From positions 5,438,889 to 5,502,888 of the forward strand of contig OX422196.1 of the NCBI GenBank assembly GCA_949130485.1: a stretch of DNA of 64,000 nucleotides, read 5' to 3'. Each line of letters starts with the position of its first letter. The stretch's first letter is position 1. Position numbers and translations under genes: made by a program. This document shows, piece after piece, positions 12,155-23,447 of the stretch. This DNA comes from Agelas oroides. Taxonomy: Eukaryota; Porifera; Demospongiae; Agelasida; Agelasidae. The notes under the pieces were generated by a model. It had not been told where the DNA came from. It ran no database searches and saw only the letters and a list, made by a program, of their open reading frames with translations.

Positions 12155-12344
12155 GTTCCTGCTGTTTTTTTTTATTGTTTTTTAGAAATAGGAAGAGAGA
12201 AGAGAGGTGGGAAAGGAATGCGAGGGGAAGATGCATGGTCTGTAAAGAATGAAAGCATAGAACTGTGTTGTTCAAAAAGAACAAACAATCGTCATAAATT
12301 CAAATGCTTCCAAGTGAAATTGTAAATTTATCTACGGGGTTTAG

Positions 12345-12425
12345 AAGCCCAAGCAAAGCCTCATAAAACCCAAGTGCAAAGCACATGAGTTTTATGAGGC
12401 TTTGCGCACAGGCTTATAAATCCCA
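12345..12425. repeat. Strong hairpin
   Basis: gcaaagcctcataaaac and gttttatgaggctttgc form a 17-bp perfect stem around a ~20-base loop (acccaagtgcaaagcacatgag region). Could be a MITE core or a structured RNA; no promoter seen. Confidence 0.5.
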
Positions 12426-12802
12426 TAGATCCCAACGCTGTGGTGTCAAACCGATAGTAAAACTGTTGCTGTAATGGTGTCTTACGACTCAATACTACAT
12501 GTATGTGAGGACGAACACTGCAGAGAGTGTTTTGGTGAACCCAATAGTAGTCCACATGAAGTGAGCGGGAGCTGAACAACTGCCAGTTTCTGCAGCTGCC
12601 TCCTTTAGTGTGGACGTTTTTGAATGAAGCCACCATTGACTCGTGCTACTAGCTGCAATAGAGCAGTTTGAGGACCAAGCTACCAATAGGCTGCCACTTG
12701 CTGTGTTGGAGGAATATGAAGACTCAGGCACAACACAAAAGGAAGATGTTAAGAAGACACCAGCCAAAATGCTACCTTCAACTAAAGATTGTGTACTACC
12801 GT

Positions 12803-14460
12803 CAGGCCCGTAGGCAGGGGGGGTTCGAGGGGGTTCGTATGAACCCCCCTTTTGGTCTCCAGTATAGTTTTATACACTAGCTAGCTCCATATTCTAACGC
12901 TATACTGATTATAACTAGTCCACATACCTGAAGAATCACAGAACACTGGTGCGGGCACGGTATTACTATACACTCAAACTCACGTGCGCTACCTGGAATG
13001 CGCGTGCGCGTGTATGCGTGTACAAATTATGTGAAATTAATTGCGCTTGTGAATGAAATCTACAAAATGAAACGGCAACATCCTAAAGACATTCAATTCT
13101 TTTTCACAAAGAAAAACAAAACTCATGGAGACTTGGAGTGTGGTAGGTGCACATGCATGCTATACCATTTTCTTCCAAATTAGTTTTCCTATGATGCCTT
13201 TCCTTCTGATATGATTTCAGAATGCTCTGATGATACAACTGCATCCTCTCAGTCAACTGAAGAATTGTGTGAGAATCCATCTGCCACTAGTGAAGAATCA
13301 TGTGACAATCTGTCAGCAGATATGCATACAACAGCAACAACAAAATTATTGGCATCTCCAGAGTCTTCAACTCCTCCTGAACCATGCCTTGACATTGGTA
13401 CAATAATAACACCAACAAAATCCATCAGTGAAATTTGTCACACAGTGGGTAATCTTTCAAATGCTGAAAAGATTTCCTTTCTACTTCAACATGTGCCCCC
13501 ACCTGCTGTTCTGCCAATTACCTTCTCACATGGCTGTAACCGAAAATTCAATATTAGCTGGCTTACCAAATATCCATGGCTAAGATACAGCCCAAAACTT
13601 GATGCGGTACTCTGTGGGCCATGTGCTCTGCTCCTTCGAGAAGTGAGCCAAAAGGACAAAGGTTGGCTTGTGAACAGGCCATTTTCTAACTGGGTGAAAC
13701 TCAGTGAGGTTCTACAGAATCACTCCAAGCTTACGTATCATCGTGATGCTGTGCAGTCAGCTGATGTATTGAAAATCAGCATTGAAAATCCAGCCTCCAG
13801 AATTGATGTGCAAATGAGCAGCTCCCTACAGTCTCAGATGGCTGAAAATAAGCACATTATTCGCCAAATTGTACGAGCTGTTCTGTTTTTGGCAAAGCAG
13901 GGTTTGGCATTTCGAGGTGACAAAGAAGATATTCATTCCCAGAAGAATCCTGGAAATTCTTTGGCCTTGCTAAACACTTTCGCTGAAACTGATAGTGTGT
14001 TGCATGACCACCTGCACAAACCCGGAGCAAAAAGTGCCACGTACTTATCTCCAACTACCCAAAGTTACATAATCAACGTCATTGGTTATGATGTGATTCG
14101 TGCTGGAATACCACTGAAGTCAGGAAAGCAAGATTCTTCTCTGTTCTTGCTGATGAAGTCTCCAGCCATAACGTAGAGCATTTAGCGTTATGCCTTCGCT
14201 TTGTTGATGAGAAGTGCGATATTCGAGAGGAGTTTGTCACATTTGTGAAACTAGAGAGGGTCAGAGCAAGTGATATCACCACTGCCATTGTCAATACCTT
14301 GGAATGACTTGGATTGTCTCTGAATGAGCTGCGAGGTCAAGGGTATGATGGAGCAGCCGCTATGAGTGGAGAAAAGTCAGGTGTGCAAAAGCAAATAAGA
14401 GACAGACAGCCAAAGGCTGTTTACACTCACTGTGCTGGGCACTCTCTCAATCTTGTGATA
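12803..14460 (+). mobile_element. hAT element (ZMYM/TTF type), truncated
   Basis: Starts with caggcccgtaggcaggg, a hAT-like terminus related to that of the 57.7-kb hAT. It carries the 5' part of a transposase. No matching right terminus was found before 15.4 kb. Confidence 0.65.
13067..14460 (+). pseudogene. hAT transposase, 5' two thirds, decayed
   Basis: Exon 1 (13067-13142) encodes MKRQHPKDIQFFFTKKNK, then a 78-bp intron (tg/gtaggt...gatttcag), then exon 2 from 13221. Exon 2 has a TTF-type zinc finger region (CNRKFNISWLTKYPWLRY, LCGPCALLLRE, LTYHRDAVQSAD), the DUF4371-like LFLAKQGLAFRGDKED segment, and catalytic-core motifs SVLADEVSSHN, GQGYDGAAAMSG and YTHCAGHSLNLV. The frame shifts by one near 14130 and an in-frame TGA lies at 14305-14307. 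Sequence after LVI at 14460 (gtgagt, a possible donor) no longer matches; the CHTRW and hATC parts are absent. Decayed plain DNA transposon. Confidence 0.7.
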
Positions 14461-14519
14461 GTGAGTTCATGTTCTGTTCCACCTGTGCCTTCCTTCGCCT
14501 GCCCCCAGTTGTAGTGTAA

Positions 14520-15430
14520 TGTGTGATTGTTTAGTATTTCTCACTTGGGTGGTACAAGTCATTGTTTATGTTCTCAGCAGTATTCTATCTTTGGTGTTCC
14601 ATACTTAGTAACTAGCTGATTCTGTATAAATATGCCCTGTACATGTCCTGAGATTAATGTTTGAATCAGAACACTACACCAGTATTTCTGCATTGGCAAG
14701 TATTGGGGGGGGGGGGGGAAGGCAATGGTTGGGATGGGGCTATTGTACCCAGGGCCTGGGTATGAAGCCATAATTTGCTTCACACACTGCAAGCAATCAA
14801 AACTGGAAGTAGGTCTAGGAACGAGGCTGCAAGAGTAGGAATGCTGGCCTTGTTCCAAAACGAAGTAGGTTACTCTCATGGTCAGATTGCAACTAGTCTT
14901 GTGCTGAGACCCTCTTACATGTGAACCAGACTAGATTGCAACATTGCTTGCCACATGAGTGATAGTCAACCACACTAAAAGCAGTAATCACAAAGCACAG
15001 TACAAGAGTAAAGGCAAAGCACATGACTCGTAAAGCCAGTCCTATAACCATTGCTAAGTACAATACAAGAGTAATGACTAAGCACACTATGAAGAAAACA
15101 TTGCACCAGTGATTGGTGCGTTTCATGTTCCCATTTCCGTTTCCAGTTTCCATTTCCAGTTTCCATTTCCAGTTTCCGTTTATTTTCCATTTCCTGCTTT
15201 TCCATATGCCCGCCTCGCGGTGCAAACTTTGACTAGCTTCCATATAAGGAACGCAATATGGTTTTCGCTTTACGCATTCTAAGCAGCGTTGCAAAGATTC
15301 TGCAAAACCCTGTATATACCTGACTTTGGCTGTTGCCGTCCAAAGTTCGTAGCCTCCTGTACGAGCCTGGGAAGCTGAGCTAATGACATTCCAAAGAGTC
15401 TTCTTCAGTGATTCTCAAGCACTCCGATGT
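14520..15430. other. No gene recognised; polyG tract and TTCC-rich repeat
   Basis: Contains a 12-plus G run near 14706-14718 and, at 15127-15197, a tandem of tttccatttccag-type hexamer/dodecamer repeats. Remaining sequence shows no supportable feature. Confidence 0.5.
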
Positions 15431-15439
15431 TAATGTTTA

Positions 15440-16300
15440 GTGCTAATATGCCGTTTTGCTAGAATAAGATTATTCATAGCACGTACGCTTCCCCCCCCCC
15501 CAGAAGCTCAACTGAGCACGTGTTTAGATCTAGCTTACCGTGAAAGACATCTCTTCTGCCTGTCACTCTGACAGGCAACTCTCCTGGAAGATTCAGGAGA
15601 GTGCTAAAGGTACTTTGATCCAGTTGGTCTGGAAACCAGCCCTAACTGTTGTACCAAGACAGAGGAAAGCCGACATGGTGGGCAGCAATTGGAATACCAA
15701 TGCGCAACTTTCGTTTTCTATGGCACAGAGTGCTGAAAATGTGTTTGCCAGTAGGTCAGAAAAGAAGAGAAGAAATCCGCACAGGAGTGCCAAGCGCTTA
15801 GCAGAGTTTTTGGACAAGAAACAATTAGCTACTGATAACTCTGATCCTTCCTCTTCGGGTGATCCAGCAGCTTGCGGTGGAAATCCTACTCTTGCTGTTT
15901 CTAACCGAGCTGTTTCAACTGCTGCGGAGATCAGCAGCACTGATGAAAGCGGGTACAGTCGAAGATCCTCAGGTTCTGGCTACTCCGGGTACCTCACTTA
16001 CCTTGGAACTGTCTGGTTGCAAGCAGATTGAATTTGAGGTTAGGGATGATTCTCCTGGTTTATGGTATACTGCCGCTGATAATACAACGAAGTGGACACC
16101 TGTAGTTGTCAATTGTGATGGTCACGAGAGTGAATTTATGGTGGTTGATCCTGAAGGCCGATCCCAAAGAATGTTTCTTTTCAGCTGCTCCGTGAAACTC
16201 CATACTTGTGTACATCTTACGGACCCTCTAGTCAAGTTTTTACTCCCATTGCAAAGGGAACAAGGTCTAAAGTTAATACTTAGCTAAATCTACTACACCT
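15440..16300 (+). other. Unassigned ORF-bearing repeat
   Basis: Open frames here encode a charged segment (RKADMVGSNWNTNAQL, SEKKRRNPHRSAKRLAEFL) and a second segment with WTPVVVNCDGHES. The RRNPHRSAKR-AEFL pattern resembles DNA/RNA-binding leaders I associate with mobile-element proteins, but I cannot name the family. The leader (gctaatatgccgttttgctagaat...attcatagc) is similar to 60695-60735, before another repeat-borne ORF. It looks broken as a gene. Confidence 0.35.
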
Positions 16301-16379
16301 ATGTATTGGTGTGTTCTATATCCAATAATATTAATAAAAGGTTCGAGTTCTACGATAACGATAAGTAGTGAGTGCAATA

Positions 16380-16700
16380 CCCAGTCATTTATGTTGTTTT
16401 TTCACGTTTGTAATAGCTTCAGCTGTTATCATGCTAGCGAGGCTTACACTCAAGGAAAGAAAGAAAGAAAGTAAGAAGATAGACGATTTGCCCGTTTTAG
16501 CGACTTGCCGGTCTGGTACTTTAGCGATGCTTTCCAGCAAAGTTAACGGTCCTGTTGCCCATGGAAGCACTCGATAATATGGCTCATGGAGGCCATTGAC
16601 TAATCTAATGCAGACATTTCGAGCATGTCATTTGTGCACTTTTAATGTGGCCGCCATTTCTTTCCGGGGTCATCCCTACATATGGCGTACTACCGTACGC
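16380..16700. repeat. Uninterrupted copy of the repeat that hosts the 57.7-kb hAT
   Basis: Reverse complement of this stretch matches 57525-57720 joined to 60488-60640. Its right end carries a small palindrome ggcgtactaccgtacgcc. It gives an empty reference site for the hAT insertion. Confidence 0.75.
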
Positions 16701-16705
16701 CATGA

Positions 16706-16940
16706 TAAGTAGCCAGGTTTCCCTTCACAATTTGCAGCCCTTGTACAGTAAATCAGTAAATGTTCACATTACAGCTACTCCTCCCAAGCAACTCTCCCCG
16801 CCGTCTTCGCCCACACTGCTCGTGCTGGAAAGTAGTTTATACAGAGCGAAAATGTTACTTATAGACCACATGTGGCATGCAGTTGAGTTAAACTACAGTC
16901 TAACAAACATACGGAATATGTATGACAAATAATACGTATA
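16706..16940. repeat. Repeat S, copy 2
   Basis: Followed by the uninterrupted tataatatacatatgaaaat site that corresponds to the DUF7869-like element insertion point. Confidence 0.65.
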
Positions 16941-17185
16941 TAATATACATATGAAAATCCACCTTTCAACTCGTTAGTGTGGGACTCACTCAGGCTCGCC
17001 CCAATTAATGAGACAATAAGTATTATGTCGTCACTAACAGTCAGTGGAGTTAATGTGCAAGAGAGAAAATAATATTACCTACCGTAGCCAATAATATTAC
17101 CTACCATAGCCAATAGTATACAAGTCTGTACATACTGTTTGATCCTCACATTTCCTGATAGCAAGACACTCAGGTTACAACTTAC

Positions 17186-17269
17186 TTCAGTTCTTCCAGT
17201 GACTTGTTATGTTGCAGTGCTCTGGCCAGAGGTGTGGCTCCAGTGTCAGTCAGACCATTGTATTCAAGG
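17186..17269 (-). CDS. LRR exon, type A
   Basis: 84 nt, LEYNGLTDTGATPLARAL, donor gtaagt. A proline replaces the usual Ala in the helix. Confidence 0.65.
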
Positions 17270-18142
17270 CTGCAGTGGGGTACAATCAGACAAACACACT
17301 TGAGTTAGATCCACATAAACAAATTCCATGTTTTTGTTGCTATGGCGATGACAACTCCTCATCAGCAAAAGTGCCAACAACATTTTAAGTGTCCACAATT
17401 CAAATTTTGTCCATCATGTGTACCACTTGGAATAAAGAGTTTCCACATTGTTGTCCCTACTCTACTGATTACAACATTCAAATTCTCACTGATTGTCAAG
17501 ACAATGTTCTACATTGTTGTTACCATAGCAACAGAATATATCACATTGAGCTCCCTAGCTAGCTATGTACTACTTAGCATTGTTCCTAGCCTGTTAAAAT
17601 CTTTTTCATGCAACTTTAAACTGTTTAGTTCCAAAAGTCTGTAGAACCAATCAAACTTAAAGAATGACAATTGTGCAATCGTCATGATCACAATACTGAT
17701 TCCCTGGTTGCACTACTTTGGAAGCATTTGTATACATGACGGCTTCGGTTCGAATCTTCCCCTAACTTGTGCACAACTACTGCAGAACATGCAGACACAA
17801 TGGTTGCTTGTACAAGAAGTAACTGAATAGAGTTACATATAGACTAGTCTTGTTCCCACACCACAATAGTGTAGTCTCGCTATGAAGCTAAAGTCAGTCA
17901 GCTAGATCAACCTCAGAGAGCAAGTCTACTGCAAGCTGTCTCACATTTGAACTGCCACATTGTACAGGTAGGTGAGTCTTGTTGGCCAAACCAATGTGCT
18001 TGCATACTACAAGGGTCACATAACTACAAGCAAATAATTGTTGCTGGTATGGGTGCAGTGCAACCTCCATGATATTGCATCTGCATATTGAATTCATGTA
18101 AGTTACCAGGCCGTTTCTCTCACAAACAGCCTGGGTATATAC

Positions 18143-18325
18143 CTAGTATACAGCTAGGCCTAGTCCTATGAAACAATGATGCTGTTGGAGAGATCCTAGT
18201 TCTCGGCAGCTGGCCACAATGCAAAGACACTGGCAGTAGTACGTACGTCCTTGTAGTCCCACTGTCAGTGGTGACAACCAGTTGTAGAACACAAGCAGCC
18301 CTAGCACTAGCTTGGTGATCATCAT
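18143..18325 (-). CDS. Possible small secreted Cys-containing peptide, or repeat ORF
   Basis: A 60-codon frame starts MMITKLVLGLLVFYNWL, a plausible signal peptide, and continues to CQCLCIVASC. A TATA-like tatatatatac lies just upstream on the same strand. Related but degenerate sequence recurs at 29413-29600, 37420-37500, 41430-41540 and 46300-46440, most without the frame. This may equally be a dispersed repeat with one copy open by chance. Confidence 0.25.
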   Translation of the reverse strand: MMITKLVLGLLVFYNWLSPLTVGLQGRTYYCQCLCIVASCRELGSLQQHHCFIGLGLAVY

Positions 18326-18581
18326 GTGTTCGTGTATATATATATGGTTTGTTACATGCTAGTCTTGTATACTAGCTGCAGCTACTGTTAAAGGAAGGAG
18401 TACATCACTCAGTACTTCCAATGTTACGGCTACTACTCCAGGATGGTGACTATTCTATATTGCATCCGATTGAAAAAATATGGTGTGAGCTTAACTGCTC
18501 ATGTTAGCTGTAATGTAAACTACGTGTTCAACAAACTAAAATTCTCACCCTTTCAGTTATAAATGGTTATTTAGTACTTAC

Positions 18582-18665
18582 TTCAGTGTTTTCAAGCTCT
18601 TGTTCACTCTCAGACCATCAGCCAGTAGTGAGGCTCCCTCAGATCCAACTCTATTTGATCCGAGG
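18582..18665 (-). CDS. LRR exon, type B
   Basis: 84 nt, LGSNRVGSEGASLLADGL, donor gtaagt; 290 bp from its neighbour, like the 46.7-48.3 kb array. Confidence 0.68.
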
Positions 18666-18871
18666 CTGTGGAAGAGAGTACTTCAGAATTAGTACAAGCA
18701 GTAAAAATATTAATGAGACAGTAAGTAATTAACATTGACGTATGTCGTCACTAACAGTCTGAACAAATTTGATACAAGCTGACAGCTCACGTTAGCTGTA
18801 ATGTAAGCTATGTGTTCAATAGCTCTCATCAAACTAAAATCCCAACCTTTCACTTATTACTTGGTACTTAC

Positions 18872-18955
18872 TTCAGTGTTTTCAAGCTCTTGTTCACTCT
18901 CAGAACATCAGCCAGTGCCGAGGCTCCCTCAGATCCAATTATATTTGATTCGAGG
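18872..18955 (-). CDS. LRR exon, type B
   Basis: 84 nt, LESNIIGSEGASALADVL, donor gtaagt. Confidence 0.68.
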
Positions 18956-19329
18956 CTGTGGAAGAGAGTACTTCAGAATTAGTACAAGCAGTAAAAATAC
19001 TAGGCGAATGTGGTGCATTGTGGGGCGAGCGTGAGCGAGTTGTATCGTGTGTTGCATAGGCAGCATGGTAGTTTTGTATATACTGCATGTTTGCAATGTA
19101 TATATGCACAATGCGCAATAGGATATTTATACAAATTTATGCATCGGCATTCTGGGTAGAGTGCCTAGCCCTATCTCTCTCCGCTTCATTAATCTTTCCT
19201 GCCTTTGCTCGGCTGTTTCTGTCATGCATAGTTCTTACACAAATAGGAAAGGCGTTGAAAAGTTGCTACGCATGATAAATACACCGTCAGCTATTCAACT
19301 ATCAAAGAATCTCAGTCGCCTTCTGAGTT

Positions 19330-19540
19330 CTATAAGTAGCCAGGTTTCTCTTCACAACTTGCAGCCCTTGTACAGTAAATCAGTAAATGTTCACATTACA
19401 GCTACTCCTCCCAAGTGCCTCTCCCCGCCGTCTTCGCCCACACTGCTCGTTCTGGAAAGTAGTTTATACAGAGCGAAAATGTTACTTATAGACTGCATGT
19501 GGCGTGCAGTTGAGTTAAATTACAAGCATACAGGTAGCTG
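19330..19540. repeat. Repeat S, copy 3
   Basis: Truncated at its right end, where tacaagcatacaggtagc replaces the usual sequence. Confidence 0.6.
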
Positions 19541-19707
19541 CAGATATGCATGATCTGTATGCTGCAACTCGCTAGTGTGGGGCTCGCTTAGGCTCGCCAC
19601 AATTAATGAGACAGTAAGTAATTAACCATAGCCAATAGTATATCAGTCTGTACATACTGTTCGATCCTCACATTTCCTGATAGCAAGACACTCGGGTTAC
19701 AACTTAC

Positions 19708-19791
19708 TTCAGTTCTTCTAGTGACTTGTTATGTTGCAGTGCTGTGGCCAGAGCTCTGGCTCCAGTGTCAGTCAGACCATTGTGTCTGAGG
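19708..19791 (-). CDS. LRR exon, type A
   Basis: 84 nt, LRHNGLTDTGARALATAL, donor gtaagt; differs from the exon at 20215 by one visible residue. Confidence 0.7.
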
Positions 19792-19941
19792 CTGCAGTGG
19801 AGTACAATCAGACAGACACACTTGAGTTAGATCCACATAAACAAATTCCATGTTTTTGTTGCTATGGCGATGACAACTCCTCATCAGCCAGCAAAGGTGC
19901 CAACAACATTTAAGCGTCCACAATTCAAATCTTGTACATCA

Positions 19942-20000
19942 TCTTTTCTGCGCAGTGTGCAGTATGATGTAACCAAAAGTGCACTATAGGGTTTAAAGGG
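19942..20000. repeat. piggyBac-like MITE, right-end fragment
   Basis: Only the last ~59 bp (from cttttctgcgcag to tttaaaggg) are present, joined directly to intron sequence on the left. The flanking half LRR exon on the right is the same as at 3241. Confidence 0.6.
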
Positions 20001-20214
20001 TTACATAGCTCCAGAATCTTATTCCATCTGAGACTGTGAAATGGAGTATACTCCAGAATTATTGCAAGTAAATGAGACAATGAGTCTGACAGTGAGTCAC
20101 TAAGAATAAGTGGAGTAGAAGGAGTATGCATGGGAAAATCCGGCAATGGTTTTCATGCATGAAGTATGCAACTGTCATGATTCCTGATAGCAAGACACTC
20201 GGGTTACAACTTAC

Positions 20215-20298
20215 TTCAGTTCTTCTAGTGACTTGTTATGTTGCAGTGCTGTGGCCAGAGCTCTGGCTCCAGTGTCAGTCAGACCATTGTCTCTGAGG
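20215..20298 (-). CDS. LRR exon, type A
   Basis: 84 nt, LRDNGLTDTGARALATAL, donor gtaagt. Paralogue of 3455-3538 and nearly identical to 19708-19791. Confidence 0.7.
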
Positions 20299-20613
20299 CT
20301 GCAGTGGAGTACAATCAGACAGACACACTTGAGTTAGATCCACATAAACAAATTCCATGTTTTTGTTGCTATGGCGATGACAACTCCTCATCAGCCAGCA
20401 AAGGTGCCAACAACATTTTAAGCGTCCACAATTCAAATCTTGTACATCATGTGTACCACTTGGAATAAAGAGTTTCCACATGGTTGTCCCTACTCTACTG
20501 ATGACAACATTGGCTATATTCATGGGGTGCTCATGTTAGCTGTTAATGTAAGCTATGTGTTCAACAAACTAAAATCCCACCCTTTCACTTATAAATGGTT
20601 ATTTAGTACTTAC

Positions 20614-20697
20614 TTCAGTGTTTTCAAGCTCTTGTTCACTCTCAGAACATCAGCCAGTGCTGAGGCTCCCTCAGATCCAACTCTATTTGATTCGAGG
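20614..20697 (-). CDS. LRR exon, type B
   Basis: 84 nt, LESNRVGSEGASALADVL, donor gtaagt, acceptor ctcttccacag. Paralogue of 3850-3933. Confidence 0.7.
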
Positions 20698-20759
20698 CTG
20701 TGGAAGAGAGTACTTCAGAATTAGTACAAGCAGTAAAATATTAATTAGACATTAAGTAA

Positions 20760-21800
20760 TGTCATCACTAACAGTCAGTGGAGTTGTTGGGAGAGAATGT
20801 GCATGAGAGAAAAAAGTAATGATTTCTCAGGGTTTCACCCCTCTGTGGTTTCATATAGAGGGGGGGGGGGTTTCTCTCAGATTTCTCTCTCTCCGCCCAG
20901 AAATTTGATGCCATAATTGCCTCAACAGCTACAAGACTTAATGTATTATAGCTGAATACAATGATTCTTGTCCTTAAAAGTGTCCAGAATTTCTACAAAC
21001 CCCCAGTGGGTACACTGACCCACGCATGTGCCCTTTGCATGCATCTACAATTCCCTCCTTCCCAGGAAAAAAATCCTGTATTAAACCCTGCCCTCCCACC
21101 TCCCCAACTATAACCCCATCCCTAACCCCATTCACTTGTATGAAACCCATATTCTCTCCTCACACCCTGTCCCCAACAATACCACAATCACATATACAAC
21201 TAGTGAAATGCAAGGGCATTGTGAGGTGAGCCTGAGTGAGTGAGTGCATATGCAAGACAAGGAGCTGCAGTCATTCTTCCCAGAAGCTACTATGGATGAA
21301 GCAATATGGTCAGCTAATAGTTAAAGCGTTGAGATAGCAGGAGACACTCTACCATCCACTCTGTGTGTGAGCAGCCTAGTCTTTGTAGAAAAAGTTAGAG
21401 AATGCTGTGCAACTCTCTATGGCAGGGCCTATCTTGATGACGTGGCTCAGTGTTTACACCAGGCCTTTACAGGGATCCCAATCCGATTAAACTAATCCGG
21501 TTCATGTAAACACACTAATCCTGATTGCAGTCTGCGTTCAACCCACATCCGGATGTAGGTTGAACCCAGATTGCAATCCTGATTTGAACAGCACGTATAA
21601 ACAGCTGGCGTAGTTTGTAAGTGGATTGGCTGCTACCTATGGAAGTTATCAATATTCATGACAAGTAGTACAGCCCTAGCCTCGTTCCCAGGCTCTCCCC
21701 ACGCGTGCAAACAAAAAATCGAAGGGAAAGGGGAGAGCCTGGTAAAATTTATCACATGAGAAAAGTCATAGGTAGAGAGAACTCAATTGCATGTGGGCGA
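20760..21800. repeat. Repeat block R, copy 3
   Basis: Part of the segmental duplication of 3.4-9.8 kb; hairpin intact. Confidence 0.65.
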
Positions 21801-22470
21801 ATGAATGAACTCACCCACAGTTTAACGACAGAATATATTCATTCAGTTGCAAAAGCCTTATAGCTGACAGAATTGTACTAGGCGGCACTACGCAACATTA
21901 CTTGGCAGCACAGCAAGCTATGATGAGTGTACACAGACCCGCACATTCGAAAATCTTACTCGCTTACCTGGCAAACTGACCGCTGTATATAGACCCCGGA
22001 GAATATGGCTTTCAAGGTGCTCTTAAACGCCAAGGCCAAATCTTACTCGCAAACTGACCGCTGTATATACACCCCAGAGAATATGGCTTTCAAGGTGCTC
22101 TTAAACGCCAAGGCGAACAAATGAACTCGCCCACAGTTTAACGACAGAATATATTTGTTCGGTTGCAAAAGCCTTATAGCTGACAGAATTATACTAGGCG
22201 GCACTACGCAACATTACCTGGCAGCACAGCAAGCTATGATGAGTGTACACAGACCCGCACATTCGAAAATCTTACTCGCTTATCTGGCAAACTGACCGCT
22301 GTATATAGACCCCGGAGAATATGGCTTTCAAGGTGCTCTTAAATGCCAAGGCGGCCCTTTCCTAGGCTATGCTCAAGTATTCTCTGTGTTCATTGTTTGA
22401 AAAAACTGCCAGAACGGGCTCCTACTAAGGCCATTCCAAATTAAAGCCTTGTTGCAGGGGAATTAGTTCT

Positions 22471-22652
22471 AAAGTCACAAAAAAGCTTTCCGAATGAAAA
22501 TAAGCGCATGTAGGGATGGAACCCTCAAAAACCAGCCAAACAAGATGGAAACGACACCACAACACACTCACACCATCCCTACATCTTGTGCCATTTTGCC
22601 AACTATGTTTTGTGTTTGTTACTTGTGTGCATGCATAGGAGGGTTGTGGAAG
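22471..22652. repeat. Long-TIR element, left-end fragment
   Basis: Left TIR plus a little interior, ending at ggagggttgtggaag where it joins duplicated ccttgttgcaggggaattag sequence. Confidence 0.65.
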
Positions 22653-22676
22653 CCTTGTTGCAGGGGAATTAGTTCT

Positions 22677-22910
22677 ATAAGTAGCCAGCTTTCACTTCAC
22701 AACTTGCAGCCCTCGTACAGTAAATCAGTAAATGTTCACGTTACAGCTACTCCTCCCAAGCGCCTCTCCCCGCCGTCTTCGCCCACATTGCTCGTGCTGG
22801 AAAGTAGTTTATACAGAGCGAAAATGTTACTTATAGACCACATGTGGCATGCGGTTGCGTTAAACTACAGTCTAACAAACATACAGAATATGTATGACAA
22901 ATAATACGTA
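22677..22910. repeat. Repeat S, copy 4
   Basis: Directly left of the copy 2 DUF7869-like element. Confidence 0.65.
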
Positions 22911-23447
22911 TATAAATATTATACATATGTGGCAGTCCTGGATAGAAATCAAATATTATTCCGGTCCGGTCAAAATCAAGTTATACCAATGGAACTCACC
23001 GTCGAGGCATCCCCCTACCAGAGATCCGTTGAGACACTAGAAAAGACCTCAGGAGCAAGGGCCGCTTGGAAGGTGAGTATTATTTAGAATAGTACTCATA
23101 AGTAGCCTTGCCCTCACACCTGACTGCAGCGTTTGTTGCTTACAGTAATAGACTGCTGCAAGCTACAAACGGTGGGGTCAGAAAGTATGAGAGGGATGTT
23201 ATCCAGGAGTGCATAGCGACGTACAAACGTCTTTGTGCGCTGTGACACTAGCAGTTTATGCAGCAACCTTTCCGTACTCTTCTACATTTCTATAATGTCG
23301 TTAGTTGTAACTTGTGTGAGTAGCTTAACATAGAAATGAGAGTGCAGTGATAATTTTATCCCACGGGTATTACGATAGTTTTATGCAAGAATAATTATGC
23401 AGTGTTTACAGTAGTAAGGTCCAGAAATTAACAAAGACGGCGTAAAG

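Larger units (their letters stand above)
17000..18380. repeat. Duplicated block D2, copy 1
   Basis: Matches 28180-29620 in order and orientation, including one type A LRR exon, a ccatagcaacag motif and the small secreted-peptide-like sequence. Confidence 0.7.

Noticed and set aside
12345-12425. Hairpin as a microRNA or tRNA-like gene
   Set aside because: Perfect stem of 17 bp but no promoter, flanking stem pattern or tRNA boxes; a MITE core is as likely.
15440-16300. Assignment of the 15.5-kb ORF to a specific retroelement family
   Set aside because: No catalytic domain or terminal repeat is visible; naming it would be a guess.
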